NCBI RefSeq assembly: GCF_005239225.2
Contig: NC_133293.1
Span: 19,312,333 to 19,376,332, forward strand
From: Populus alba
Taxonomy: Eukaryota > Streptophyta > Magnoliopsida > Malpighiales > Salicaceae
DNA: 64,000 bases
Direction of reading: 5' to 3'
Below are positions 1 through 12,787 of the stretch, piece after piece. The notes under the pieces were generated by a model, which ran no database searches, had not been told where the DNA came from, and saw only the letters and a list, made by a program, of their open reading frames with translations. Each line of letters opens with the position of its first letter. Position 1 is the stretch's first letter. Made by a program: the position numbers and the translations under genes.

Positions 1-53
1 AATTCACTTTTAAAAAAAAAAAACTACTTTTCCAACAAACAAACGGGGCCTAA
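1..53. repeat. Right end of a foldback-ended element
   Basis: The first bases contain a run of A and T followed by an AACAAACAAACGG-type end. The same end motif closes the longer element at 43609-45105 and the shorter one at 59724-60190. The left part lies outside the window, so length and class cannot be judged. The similarity was read by eye. Confidence 0.4.
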
Positions 54-1869
54 ATATGTGGCGAGCAGCTATCATTTGTTTAGGATGGCCATTTCTTGCT
101 CTTGAACTTTTAAGAATTATCTCTCACTTTTTTCTTTTTTAATTAAGCTTTATTTCAAATCATTTACATTATATTTCATCTTAAGAACTTTTTTTCAATT
201 TAACCTTTAAAAGTATTGATTCAAAATTTAAAAATTTTTATATAAAATTTGTTAATCTTTAATTAAACCTGTATAATCAAGTGTATAACATCTTACCTAG
301 TAATGGTACAAATTCTAAATGTTGACCATTCAAATTTTTTGGCTTCTTTTTTTCTTTTCTTTTAATGTCATGAGTTTTCTCTTTCTGCTCTCTTTTCCTC
401 ACTTGATTTTCTCTTTAATTCTTAAGATAGATACGTTCAATACTTACTCTCTTATTTATATGGCCTTAAATCTTTGTTTCTCCTCAGTATGAAAACATTA
501 CAACTACCATGCTCCAAACACCAAGACCATCATACACAGAGTTAAGTTTCACAACTCCAAAATTCTTGATCAACGACGACTTCAGATACAACAAACTCTC
601 CATTCAGCCCGCAGTTTTTTTATCTTCTATTCCTTTTCAGCACTAGCCTCTCTTTTTGGTGGGTTTAAAGAGAAAGAAGAAAAGCTAAATTTTAAATTTT
701 TCCAGTTTATTTATAAAAAACTATTGATGAGCCTGCATGTTATTTTTTATATGACTGTTAATATTCTTAAATGGCCTTTCAAAACTTAGATTACCCTAAA
801 AATTTAATCCAAAATAGAGCAATGTGTTAGGAGGTTCATCATGAAATTCTAGTCCAATCCAAAAATCGAATTTAAAATTATATTCAATAGCATAAAACTA
901 TTCAATAGATGATTTTACATTAAAATCTAAATTTTTTTATTCAATCATTGCTAAAATTATATAAGTTATTTTAATAATTCTTTGAAAATATTTTCTTCTT
1001 ATTATTATTTGTTTCATTTACAGATTTGCTATAACTTCATGATAACATTTCTGATTTTTAACCGAGGTTTACACCAATAATTTTTAACATGGTTCTTTCT
1101 TGACTTTTATTTCTCATTTCCATATTAATTCTTCTTAAAACACTTTTATTATAATTTTTCTATCCATCAAAACTTGCTAACGGTTTCTTGTATCCATCGA
1201 AAATTATTTTCTCATTCTTAAAACCCTTTACCTGCTCGACCTGCAACTATATAACCACTCCAAAATATGAATAGACGTGAATCATAGCATGAAATTCCAT
1301 GTGGGTAGGTATGCATCTGCCTCTTCAGTACAAAAAAAAAAAAGACATGCCCGTATGAATCTGCAAACATGTAGTGATGATCATGATACCATACCACTTC
1401 AAGACAGGCGGGAATCGGCACTAGGGATCCATCATTTATCTCTTGTTTATTGCTACAGAGACACATTCCACTTGATAATAGTATCGTTCCAGAGAAGTGA
1501 CCCGCGTTATGCTGTGTGCTGGGTTAATTTTTTATAAAATAAATAAAAATGTAAACATTTGACGATGCTTGACAGTGCCTCTTAGTTTCTGTGACAATAC
1601 ACGGGAAGTAGCTGAGCTCTTTTAATTTTTAATTTTTTGTAAGTTGACGATGCTTGATGGTGCCTCGTACTTTCTGTAAATATACTGTGTGCCTTCTCAT
1701 AATTGAAAAACTCAGAGTCGAGTTTCATCTTATTCAACTTTGCGGACTGAAACATCCTTCAATTTTTGGATTTTTGTCCATTTTATCTATCAAAAAGGCC
1801 ACATCACATGTCCAAAACATGGACCTTCGCAGCAAAAACTATGACCTGTCTGAGTTAACCTCGTATTTC
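54..1869. other. Intergenic, AT-rich, no gene seen
   Basis: Short ORFs occur on both strands but none shows composition, splice sites or a domain that would support a gene. Many stretches are homopolymeric. The only structure I see is a short imperfect direct repeat near 1561 and 1646. Confidence 0.5.
1561..1682. repeat. Imperfect direct repeat, two copies 85 bp apart
   Basis: A roughly 34-bp segment beginning GACGATGCTTGA at 1561 recurs at 1646 with a few substitutions. The copies are separated by a T-rich spacer. No gene overlaps it. Confidence 0.6.
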
Positions 1870-2956
1870 TTCTCATTTCTCTGTTTTTTCTCTGTTTTTT
1901 CCTGATGATATTAACGAGAACTGGTTCGGGTGATTTTCTGCGAGCTCCAAGGGTAATGGCAAAGAAGACGGCTAAATGAACAAATGAGATGAAAGTCCCT
2001 ATCAATCCATCAGGAAAACAAACAGAACCTTCATCATGGGCCTTTATCAGCTTGCACAAGATTAATATCACAAGTTTTGTTGACAAATGATCAGATAACT
2101 ACAAAGACAATGGCTTAATTATTTGGTTGCTTATCTTATCCACAGAGTTTTCATCAGAACAGCATTTCCTAATCGAAACGGCACCAGGTCAACACCACTA
2201 ATTTATCAAAGCAAATGCAAAAGCAATATGAGGTTTGATCAAGGCCACGATTGCTACTCCTCCAAGCAACTTACCCTGCATAACCTCTATTCCATATGCC
2301 TGGATGAGATACGTCTGCTCACCCGATCCGAGTGCCGGCAGTCGGTGTGAAGGAAGGCTGACTAGTTTTAACAACCGGCACCCCAGGAAGCTCAATCAAA
2401 ATTAATTTCAACAAGCATAATAAGAATGGACAAATCATATCTTACCATCTAAACAAAAAAAAAATCCATGTAGGAAAGTAAATTAACCTCAGAAGAGAAA
2501 TTTCAAAGTATATATTTTGCCTGAAAAAGCCTTCAGGAATTTGTTTCTGGTAATATTTGAATTTACAAGAACATTCAATTGACGGACAAAATGATTCTGT
2601 TATGGGGTGTTTCAGCACTGTACAACCAGAAGAATAGCCACAAAGAAGCTTAGAAAGCAGCCACCTGCAAACAGTATGAGAAAACAATGACTAGGAAGGA
2701 AAAGAGAGGAAACTTGGATCGTTTCTCATAAAACAAAAATATGCAGATTCAGGTACAGTGTGCTCAAGTTTAGGATTCTAATATTTTCCTCCACTTGCAG
2801 CAGAATTGTTGATCCCATTTGCAAGCAACTTTGGGACTCCACAAGTTCTCTACCGGAGGACCTAGTGGTGGACACACTTGCATTCCACATTCCACTACCA
2901 TCTTCACTAGGAGAAAAGAGGAATTGAAGAAATGGCTCAGACTGCTGTTGAGCCAT
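1870..2956 (-). other. Candidate small minus-strand gene, weakly supported
   Basis: The strongest piece is 2726-2956 (minus), which starts MAQQQSEPFLQFLF just after an acceptor-like TTTGCAG. It reads as ordinary soluble protein for about 50 residues. Further downstream on the same strand are short open stretches: one begins after a good acceptor near 2667 and in one frame encodes a hydrophobic helix (FLSFFVAILLVVQC). Another near 2320-2400 reads ELPGVPVVKTSQPSFTPTAG, and one near 1920-2030 contains a hydrophobic segment. I could not join these into one frame with confident donor sites and recognise no family. It could be a real multi-exon membrane protein, a decayed gene, or chance reading frames downstream of MKP1. 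Confidence 0.22.
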
Positions 2957-3249
2957 TCTGCAAATTTTTATTTATCCTAAGCGTCATAAGGTTCTCTAAA
3001 GTATCCACGTGGGAGTTAACTGTTAATGTGTTGCTTTAATTCACTGCTGTTTACAACATCAAAGGCATCCTCTCTGTATAATTAGCAATGATCAAAACTG
3101 AAGCAAACTCCACAATGATCAACACTAAAAGCAAACGTATGTTTAGCTGTTAAACAATGAGCAAAGCAACAAACTTAATTTGCCCAAAATTTTGAGTTTC
3201 CAATAAGTGCAAGAGAAAACCAGAAAAGGAATTTCCCTGACACTGGCAG

Positions 3250-3263
3250 CCCCCCCCCCCCCC
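3250..3263. repeat. Poly-C tract, 14 bases
   Basis: Fourteen C in a row lie in the 3' flank of the phosphatase gene, unusual in such AT-rich DNA. Its length is likely to be variable or unreliable in sequencing. Confidence 0.8.
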
Positions 3264-3653
3264 AACAACAAAAGAAAATGCCCAGGCTAGACATACACAT
3301 ATCAGATCAAAACACCACATCATAAGCAAACAAGGGACTCTTGTGCCTCGCATAACACCCACAGTTCTTATTTCAACTGGATGTCACAAAAGGCCACAAA
3401 TTAGCTAACAGTCTGCAGTGTGGCAGAAAAGGCCTCCTAAAAGCTACATCCCTGGCGCAGAACCACATAAAACTTAATAACTCATAGATACTTGCTAGTT
3501 TTGAGTTCACAGAAGGTCATTAATTACCTCACTGGTTTTGCTGCGAGAATTGTTTTTAATGCCTAAATACTTGTGTTGAAAATTAGCGCAGCTGAAGAAA
3601 TTGGAAGAAGGTTTAAACTTCAGAATTACAGAACCCTCCATTTTCCAGTGTTG

Positions 3654-6600
3654 TTACAATGCACTCAACAATGCAAGAAATTCTGCTGGTTCTTCATCTT
3701 CTTTGACCACCTGTCAATAACAAGCAATTATGATGCAAAACTATAAGCATGGTTCTACTCTCTCGGATACAAGAAGATAAATAAATAATAAATTTTGGCC
3801 CCAATGCATGGTTAGGAATGCTAGCAATGGTTGGCAGAGGAAAAGAGAATGAAAAAAAATGGGAGTTGCAGAAACAGTAACAACCACCAACTTGAGTAAC
3901 AGCGATAACACAATTAACATAAAAGTGGGTGATGCTAAGGTAAAGACAAGAAGCTTCAATAGAAGTATCCACCAAAGGGAAAGGAGATCAATATTTCGTT
4001 GAGATTTTCCCATGAACTTGAAAGCATTCCACACAAATTTCCATTTGTTCTTCCTAACCAAGTTTCATAAAAAAAGTAAAACTTTTTGACTAGTAAATCA
4101 GCACAGCCTTACACTCTTATTGCTCAAATGTGTCCACATCCAAATATTTACTAGCTCTTTATAGGAAATAATTGAATTAGTTCAGGAAAGGCACCATCAA
4201 GGCACACAAAAAATATAGGATAAGCCCCAATGGCACGAGAGAAGGGAAAGTGAACGAAAGAAAGGATCTAATTGTATGAGATTCTTTGGTTGCGTCACAT
4301 TCTCAGTCCTAGTGACAAAGATTTAAACAACTTTAGCTTCTCAATAGGATACTTAGAACTACTGATATGTTCTTTCCCTTGCATATATTAATCACCAACT
4401 TTCGTGTTGTGACCTAATTTCAAGTGATTATACTAACCACAGAAGATAAAAAGGAAAGATGATTGTGAACAAAAGATTTAGTTTAATAGCAATTCTATTT
4501 TACTTGAGAATCTTGATGCAAATACGCACCTAAAGAGTAAACATGAGGGCATTGCAAAAGTTGCAAACAAAAGGTAACGCTGCTTCTGAGGTTCAAAATA
4601 TAAGTTCATACCTTAACGGTGATGTCCTTCGGAAGATGCATTTGAGTTAGAACACGATGACCAGCTTGACTCCAGTCAATATGTTCAGAATCTGCTAATA
4701 GTCTGCCGCTATCTAACTGAATCAGGCCTTTCTCATCAGAAAAAGATTTTCCTACCCAAAAGTATAGAATCCTAGTCTCACATCTGCCTATAACTCTGGA
4801 TGGCACTAAAATGGCAAAGGCTGATTTAGGATCCAAATCACCGGTACCCAATGCTGCAATCCTTTCTAAACTGGGCCAGCGGCATACCAAAGGTTGCATT
4901 ATGTTATGACTTAGAGCAACACTTTCCTCCATCCCATTCAACATGGAACAACCTGAGCCTTCTTCGACATGGCAATTTTTACCCAGTGCATCAAAATTAT
5001 TTACAATGGAGGCTTCACTGTGCTGTAAGTCAGAACTAGCTACTCTATCCAGAGATATGTCTGGCATGCACTGTTGAATTGAATGTCTACCTTCTTTAAC
5101 ATTATCCTTGGACTCAAAAACAATGTCTAAACTATCTGAATCACACCAAGAGAAGGTTTTCTCGTTTATCCTGGCACCCTCTTCATGGCTGCCAAGAGAA
5201 CTTGGAGGTGTATTGCTCACCCTTGTTTTATCAGTCACTGTTGGCAGCTTCAAAGACTTGGACAAGCTACCTCTGCGCTCGGCAAGTGAAATTGAGTATT
5301 TTTTGGACGGTGAGGAAGCTGCCAGCGAACATTGCCGGGACATGCTGACACCATGAAATCTAGGAGTGTTCGATAATGGTTGGGAAGAAGAATTAGATGT
5401 GAGAGACAAGTTAGATAAATTAGACAAGGTTGACGATACTGGAAGAGAACATGATGCTGCTGAAGGAGAATCTTGCGAGGATTCTGAAAAGTACTTTGAG
5501 CTAGAGCTCGAATCAGAAGAGATAGAGTCTGGAGAGAGATACAGAGGTGAAGAGGATGAAGATGATGATGGCGATGATGAAGAAGGTGACGGTGAGTGCA
5601 CTATCATCATAGAGTCTGAATAGACCCTGGAAAGGAATATCTTCGGTGCTGAGACAAACTCCTTCATGTCACCAGGGGCAAACTTCCGCCTTAGCACACT
5701 CCAACTGCTTTCTCTAGCAGGAAGATGGGTTTCATGTTCCTTCTCTGATGTCGCAAATGGAGGCACAAAACCCCCCTTGATGGCTTTTTGGAAAATCTCA
5801 AAATCAACATTATATGCATCCACTTTCCTCTCGCCAGGGAAAATCTTAGTTCTGGATTCCCCACTATCTCCTCCATTAGCAGATTTATCCATCAAAGGTA
5901 AATAATAAGAGAAAGCATCCCAAAAGTAAGCTGGTTCTTCACCTTCTTTAACCACTATTATTGGTCCTAGAGCTCTTTCGTACCTAACAATCTGGCAAAC
6001 CGCCCCTCTCGCATCCCTTTCCATGATAGCCTCACAATTTTTACCGATCCAGACATATATTGAAGAAGGTATATGAACAATAAAGGCACCTCTGGAATCC
6101 AGAGCAGATAGTGAAGGATCATTCAGCATCCTTGGGACAAGATGCAAAGGGTCATAGGGTGAGTGTGGAGCGATTCTATACATCCTCAAAAGAGAACTAG
6201 GGCTAAGAGGGAAAGCATGAACCCTCTTTTGGCACTGTAATAACTGGCAAGCAAAGCCCATATTGGGATCTGCAATCCCTCTCGCTGCCTTCACATATTG
6301 AAATGCATCATCAAAACTCTGACCCTCTCTCCACATACGATACGCTATCACCAATGAAGTGGACCGTGAAACCCCTTGGCAACAATGAACAAAAACCCTC
6401 CCACCCTGTTCCCTAACATCTTCAAAATAATCGAAAACATCATATAGAATACTTGTTATATCCTCTGATGGACTATCCTGCAACCACAGAGTCCTATACA
6501 CAAAATCAGCCTTGAAATACTCTGGACAAACAAAACCCACACAATTTAACACATGGGTAATCCCATTCTGCTTCAAAATTTCCCTCTCTCTAGCAACAGC

Positions 6601-7119
6601 ATCCCCACCAAGATACACATGTTCAGCAACTTTTGAGCATTCCTTACCAAATAAAGCAATTCTATCCTTCTTCACCAACCCAACATTCCTATCCGGGTTC
6701 CTTTGAATCGAGGACAAATCAAGTTTCAACCTTTCACCACTCTTGTTCCCACTAGGTGTGGGCGGTTGTGGCCACTCTCCCAGATCATCAGAACTAGCTT
6801 TTGGCCACTCGTCTACACTTCTCCGAGCAATCGACAACGGCTGCAAAGGTGGCAAGCAAGACCGTGCTTTACTGTTTTGTTGGGACCGTGGGGTTAACGG
6901 AACAGGATACCTCCGGTTTTGCCCATTACCGCTGTTATTACCATCAGGATTCCCGTTCGGATCTATAACACGATCTATCTCTTCTGTTCCAGGGTTTTGT
7001 GAGGCAGTCCTGGAAGAGGACCAGGACACAGAACGCCAGAACATCTTGCGGGACCCACCAGCAGACGGAAGCTGGCATGGAGCCAGAGGATTATTAGAGG
7101 CGTCTTCTTTGTCCACCAT
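3654..7119 (-). CDS. MKP1: MAP kinase phosphatase MKP1 (dual-specificity phosphatase)
   Basis: This is a dual-specificity protein phosphatase of the plant MKP1 type, which dephosphorylates MAP kinases (MPK3/MPK6 in Arabidopsis) and restrains stress and immune signalling. Two coding exons: 4612-7119 and 3654-3710, joined AAG|GTATGA ... ACAG|GTGGTC in phase 0, giving 854 aa (Arabidopsis about 784). The phosphatase domain spans roughly residues 160-300. The signature HCCQGVSRS sits at residues 245-253, with C246 as nucleophile and R252 in the P-loop; D215 is the probable general acid. A gelsolin-like region follows at about 310-410, then a long Ser-rich, probably disordered region near 510-600. 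Thr-Pro sites at T76 and T121 resemble the N-terminal sites phosphorylated by MAPK in Arabidopsis (inference). The start is the first ATG after an in-frame-free leader. The last exon adds only 18 residues ending FLALLSAL. Confidence 0.95.
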
Positions 7120-7930
7120 GCCCGCTCAATACTTCAACAGAAGGTTTTAGAGACCTAGGATTTGAAACCAAACCCAGAAAATCCAAGGAATCCTTAATTT
7201 ATCCCGTCTTTCTTTTATCTCTTGCTATTACTTTCTACTTCAATTGAAGAGAAAACATGGTAGGGTTAACTAGATCAAACTGTGTGAGTCCTGTTACACA
7301 GTGTTACTGCAGACAAATAATTAACAGCAAATCAGCATCAAACTACCCAGTCGATAACAAAAAGATAACACAAACAAGATAACAATAATCAAAGATTTGA
7401 ACTTAAAACTAGAGAAAACCCACGAATTCGAAACAAAAAAACACCCAGTTTAAATTTGCAAGCCCGGGTTGTATGCTCAGAAAACAAGGATTAAAACCAA
7501 AATAAAAACCAGAAAAATAAAATCTAGTGTTTTTTCACTTACTTGAATGCAAAACCACACAAATAGAAAGGGAGAGAAAAAAAGGGAGAGATTAGATTTG
7601 AGACTTACAGTGTGAGATATGAAGGTGAAGACATGTAGATTTGTGAGGAGGGGAGGAGACTGAGGAGGCAACAGGACATGGAGGGAAAGTGAATGGCAGA
7701 GAAGGAGGGCGGAAAGAAACAGTCTTCTTTTTTTTCTTTTTTGTTTTCAGTTGTGACTCTGTTTCTTCATTTGACTAGTGATTTGATTTCGAAAGAGAGA
7801 GAAGACAGCCATTAACATTTCTTCCTACTCTTTTACCTCTTCTTCTTCTTCTTTTTCTTCTTTTTTTTCCCCACAATATAACAAAACCAAACTCAGCGGC
7901 CAGCCACAGCCACAGCTCATGCCTCTTTTC
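7120..7930 (-). promoter_or_regulatory. MKP1 5' leader and proximal promoter region
   Basis: Upstream of the MKP1 start (higher coordinates) is a leader with possible introns. Donor-like GTAAGT sites on the minus strand lie near 7542 and 7609, and an acceptor-like CCTAG lies near 7155, so a 5' UTR intron is plausible. Pyrimidine-rich and GAGA-type tracts at about 7790-7870 are typical of plant core promoters. No transcription start can be fixed from sequence alone. Confidence 0.35.
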
Positions 7931-9274
7931 ATTTCTAATAACTGATGATATTTGAAAAATTATTCATGGTGAATATTTTAGGATGAATAGTATTTTTCTT
8001 AGGTGATTGATTTGATTTTAAGAATAATAAATAATAATAACTGTTGATGTGATGTTTTGGAATTCGTGAGTACTTGTATAGTTTATCACTGAATTATTGT
8101 CCAGAGCAATCTTGTGGTTATGGTTAAATTTTTCCAACATGAAAAAATTATTTAGGTGTTAGTGTTTTTTCTAGTAATTTTTTTAATTGTATAGGGTTAA
8201 TTCGATGTGATTCAAACAATTTAGCAAGTTTATATATAAATAAGATGATCAATGAAAATATAATTTGACAAAAACAATTCAAGGTAATTTTTTTTAATAT
8301 TAAAATAACAACATGTTAGATGGAATTTGGCTTAACCTATCAAATTCGCAACTCAGGTAGAGATATTATCATACAAAGCAAATCAAAATAAATTATGAAA
8401 CTCAATTTTCAATCAAATAAGATTAAATAATGAAATTAAAAAAAATCAATTAAAAAAATTACACAAATAAATAATTATAGTCAATTCATGTTAATTTATC
8501 AAAATCATGACACGAGTCATTACACTATAATAATTTCATGGAAAGAACAAAAAAACAACTCAAGTCAATCTTAGCTAACTTAACAAACTTGCGACCTGGA
8601 TCACAAGGTTGAGGTAATCGCATAAAAAGCAAAACGAAACAAATTATGAAGCACAATTTTCAATCAACTCAATATTGATAAATAAAATTGAAAAAATAAT
8701 CAATTTAAAAACAAGACTAAAAGAAGACCTGAGTTAGCTCATCAAACTCATGACTTGATTCATGAGATCGAGATAACCTCATGAAAAGTAAATAAAAACA
8801 AACCAGAAAGAATAATTACAATCAATGAAATGTTAAATGATAATTTTTTTTTTTAAAAAAAAAAAAACAAGCCAACTAGAATTAACTCACTAAATTCATA
8901 ACCTTGGTCACGAGACTTGAACAACCCCATAAAAAAACAAATTGAAACAAATCATGAAGATTAATCTCTAAAAATCAAATGTTAAAAGATAAAAATAAAA
9001 TTAAAAGAAAAAAGAATTTAGCCACCAAACCACATACGAATTAAACCGAAAGAAGTAATAAAATTCAATTATCAACAAATTGAATAGAATTGAAATAAAA
9101 ATAAAATAAAATAAATAATATTTTATGGGGCAGTGAACAGTGAAAACATACAATTTCTTTTAAATCTACCATGAATTTAAAACATCATTACCCACCATGA
9201 ATTTTATAATGATGTCTCACTAATTACTATATCAAGATTAGTATGGAAAAAATAAAAAACATCAACGAAAGAGA
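7931..9274. other. Intergenic, AT-rich, mainly repeats
   Basis: No gene is seen. The segment from about 8330 to 9010 is a degenerate tandem array (separate entry). The rest is A/T-rich sequence without supported features. Confidence 0.5.
8334..9010. repeat. Degenerate tandem repeat array, about five units
   Basis: A recurring block of the form 'lower-case-TE-like': ...TCAAACTCATGAC..., then a GAGAT-like word, then ACAAATTATGAAGC and AATTTTCAATCAA, appears with starts near 8334, 8491, 8576, 8736 and 8881. Spacings are about 85-160 bp. Units differ by many substitutions and small indels. The flanking DNA lacks the motif. It is either a short satellite or the repeated internal part of an old transposon. 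Confidence 0.6.
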
Positions 9275-9580
9275 TCAACGAACTATACATGGTGTAATTA
9301 GCGAACCATAATCATGCCTATCCTGTGAGTAATTTACTTTCCCTTTCCTTCTTCTCCTCCCGTGGGTTACCTGGTCAACACTTCTAGTATCCTCTGGCTC
9401 CAAGGATGGCGGCATCGTAATAAAACTCATGACCTTTCCCTTCTTCCATTGGAATTCAAAGAGGAGCAATTGTGATGGATGGTCAAAGCTTTTGGTAGCC
9501 TTTGGCTCTAAGGATGGCAGTATCATAAAACACATCATCATGCTCCCATAGCAAGTGCACCGTGGCCCATTCCATTTCAA
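9275..9580 (-). other. 101-codon ORF with internal 36-codon duplication
   Basis: This minus-strand ORF contains two imperfect copies of one motif: ILPSLEPKATKSFDH and MPPSLEPEDTRSVDQ, each followed by a basic KGKV segment. At DNA level the words GGCTCTAAGGATGGCAG and GGCTCCAAGGATGGCGG are 108 bp apart. No promoter, intron or known domain is evident. It is probably a fragment of a repeat rather than a gene, though preservation of frame across the duplication is notable. Confidence 0.25.
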
Positions 9581-11029
9581 ATGCCCTCTCGCCTATTTTT
9601 TAGGGCAAAAAAATAAAAAAGAAATACTAGTTTGTCACGATCATCATCTCTAATATTAATAATAATATGCATGTAATATATATATATATATTCATACCGG
9701 TATTCGAAAATTCATTGAATTAGTCTACTAGGAAATAAAATTCTCTAAATTATGATGTGCCTTGTATATAAGGCTTGAACGTAAAATTTTATTTAAAAAT
9801 AGCAAGCGTTGAATCTCTTGAACCAATCACCGTTGGTTAATCATTTACGTAATATATTTACAAGCAATGCCATGCAAACAGAGATTTAATATAAAATTTC
9901 CATACAAACATACGCCATGCTTTTTTTATACTTATTTACTGACATATAGATCTGTATGTAAATTTAATATAAAAAAATTGTTCTTGGATCGTTTCCATGT
10001 ATAAAATTCAATAAAAAGAAATCTTAAAAGGTATGAAATCCAGACCCAATTTCACCACAAACAAAATTCCAACCCAGTCCCCGTATTTGTTTTTTTTTGG
10101 CAATACATCCACAAGATGTGTGGAACTGCAATTCTCTTTCCAGGTCAACAGAGGAGTGGTCCATGAAATCTCAGCCATTGAATAGTGATCACATGGTTTG
10201 AACGAACAATTTATCCACTTACTTTTATTTATTCATTTACCTTGAATGGTGGAAAATGTTGGCACACAGAGGATTTGTTATAACTCCTCATGCAATACTC
10301 CAATTATCTCATAAATTGGCTACTCCAAAAGAGTCATGAAAGGCATAACAAATATACCTTATCTCCGTATTAGATGGAGAACGGGTCACAATGAAAAAAA
10401 AATTACCGATTCACGTGCAACTAAAAAATATTTAGATAAAATTTAAAAATATAATTTATAATATTTTAATATATTTTAGTAACTTGTATAAATTTACATT
10501 GTCTTATATTATTAAATAGAAAAGAAAATAAAGGTGAGGATGTTTAAATTCGTGATTGCTTAGTAATTTAGGTCTTGATATTATATGAAATAATTATTTT
10601 AATTGAAAAGCTTAAATTATTAAGTAAGATCTTAAAATATAATTTATATTATTTTTACATTATAAAAACTGTAAAACTATCAAATTAATTAATTAAATAA
10701 ATTGATTAGTGCTCTTAAAAACTGTAAAACTATCACAGGAACACGGTAGCAACATCAAAGCCAATGAAATTCATAGAGAAATAATCATTTAATAGGTGGG
10801 CCGTTAATAAGAATTTAGAATCAAGTGGTTTGCTCTTTCTATAATTTTAAATTTGAGTTCTATAATTATTATTACGATGGTCACTGGAAATTTACATGAT
10901 TATTAATTTTAAAATTTTAAAAAATTAATTAAAATACACATAAACTAATCCAAATATCTATATTAATAAAAAATAATAATAGAGGAGTGGCACTTGCAAA
11001 ATCTTGTGACTGTACACAGCGAGTTAGTG

Positions 11030-11053
11030 TGAGATGAGATGAGATGAGATGAG
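11030..11053. repeat. (GAGAT)n microsatellite
   Basis: Consecutive copies of GAGAT are seen here. They are followed by GAGCAGTGATAG(C/T)CACACCC, which itself recurs about 57 bp downstream, so the microsatellite sits in a small tandem duplication. Confidence 0.7.
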
Positions 11054-11534
11054 CAGTGATAGCCACACCCTTTTCAAAATACATAGCAAGTCAATGTGAG
11101 ATTGAGACGAGCAGTGATAGTCACACCCTATTCACTATTAAACATCTCTATTTTTGTCATTATTAGGGTGTATTTAGTGAAGTGATAACTATGAAAATTA
11201 TTTTTACCTAGCAATTTATTAAAATAATATTTTTATATATTAAAATTATTTTTAATATAAACATATTAAAATAATTTAAATATATAAAAAAATAATTTTT
11301 TAAAAAAATATATAAAAAAGGGTAATTTGAATTTCATTACCGAACCTTCTTTTATTTATTTATTTTTTAATTATGAATGTCCGGTTAACTTATGCACACC
11401 TCAAATAATCCTTTAAAATCCAGGAGTTAACAACCACGTAAAATTTTAGTGTTTCTGATATTTGTGGTACTCAAAATTTATGGAAAACAAACTTAGAACC
11501 TAACCGGTAAAACTACACCTTTCAAGATTCCAGA

Positions 11535-11740
11535 TTAGCGTGTTTGATAGTGTAGTTGTGGTTTTTTTAAGTGTTTTTTATTTGAAAATGTATTAAAATA
11601 ATATATATTTTTTATTTTTTAAAAATTATTTTTGATAAAGCACATCAAAATGATCTAAAAATACAAAAAAATATTAATTCAAAATAAAAAAATTAAAGTT
11701 TTTTTTAAATATTTTTAAAACTCAAAACAAACAGATAATT
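11535..11740. repeat. Dispersed AT-rich MITE-like repeat copy
   Basis: It opens GTGTTTGATAGTGTAGTTGTG and closes AAAACAAAC. The core contains TATTAAAATAAT and a CATCAAAATGATCTAAAAA word. The same core, in either orientation, recurs near 11990-12110, 12420-12590, 21180-21320, 21395-21560, 33990-34110, 37715-37890, 39535-39840, 45425-45545, 46395-46590, 47140-47340, 48090-48250 and 57360-57710. The ends are weakly inverted, which suggests a non-autonomous DNA transposon family. Confidence 0.5.
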
Positions 11741-12787
11741 TAATCCGTCACGGACCCAACTTTCTTCCACGTGATAGACAGTATACGGGCTTTAAGAGTT
11801 AGTTTGACCACTTAATTTGGCCACGACAATGGCTACGACCTGGGGAAAAAGGAGAGCGGTTACAAAAACAAAATATGCATACATAATAAATGTGCCTTAT
11901 CAATGCATGGACAGAATGGAAGTAATGAATGTCACGAGGAGATGTTTCAGAAGTCGTTGCGGTCGACGGTGTATGGTATTTTTCAATTTGTTTTATAATT
12001 GAAAATATTTTAAATTAACATTTTTATTTTAATCTCTAAATATGTTAAAATTATTAAAAAACATATAAAAAATTAATTTAATGCTTTTATAAATAAAAAA
12101 AATAGTTTGTAAAACATAAGCTAACAGGATATACAAGTCATTGAAGAATTTGTAATGTTGATTCTTACAAGAAAGTTGTTCCATCCTAAAACGACAACCC
12201 ATTTGATTTATATTATCTTTCCAAATTATTGTTTATAATATGCTCCTCCCAATTTTTTTTCTTTCTTATAATTTCTTATTTATACCATTCATTTGTTTCT
12301 TCTGCACAATAATTCTCTAGAAAAGCATTTAAATCAATTCACAACTAAACTATCAAGACTTTTCCTAAACGGGTCAAACGGGTCATGAAGATTCTTTTGG
12401 ATGCTTTTACAAGAAATCTCTCATGTGTTTTTTAGTGTGTTTGAAATTATGGTATAAAATCTTTTTTTCGCACTATAGTATATTAAAATCATAAAAGAAA
12501 ACTAAAAAAACATCAAGTTAATATTTTTTCAAGTAAAATATATTTTTAAAACGCTGTAAAATACAATTTTAAATACAAAAAACAAACAGTGTCGCGTTGA
12601 AAGCAAATTTACTAACCTCACAAGCTGTTACTTATCTGGGAGTGGTATGTTTATGGAGCTCTTTATACCTTCGCAGAGAGAGTAAGCAGAGGACCAAATA
12701 CTTGAGCATATGCTGAGCTGCATTATTTCTATATACTGAAATGACTCGGGGATGTAAAACTGCTTTAAAAAGGCAGCACTGTCATAA

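Larger units (their letters stand above)
9581..12627. other. Intergenic, AT-rich with short dispersed repeats
   Basis: No gene is supported. It includes a five-base microsatellite, two near-identical pieces reading GCAGTGATAG around 11053 and 11110, and three or so copies of the dispersed AT-rich repeat described below. Small ORFs such as 11817-12002 lack any support. Confidence 0.5.

Noticed and set aside
5366..5623. Acidic plus-strand ORF opposite MKP1
   Set aside because: It is the antisense shadow of the Ser-rich region of MKP1.
8334..9010. CRISPR-like repeat array
   Set aside because: Plant nuclear context, irregular spacing and degenerate long units; not a CRISPR.
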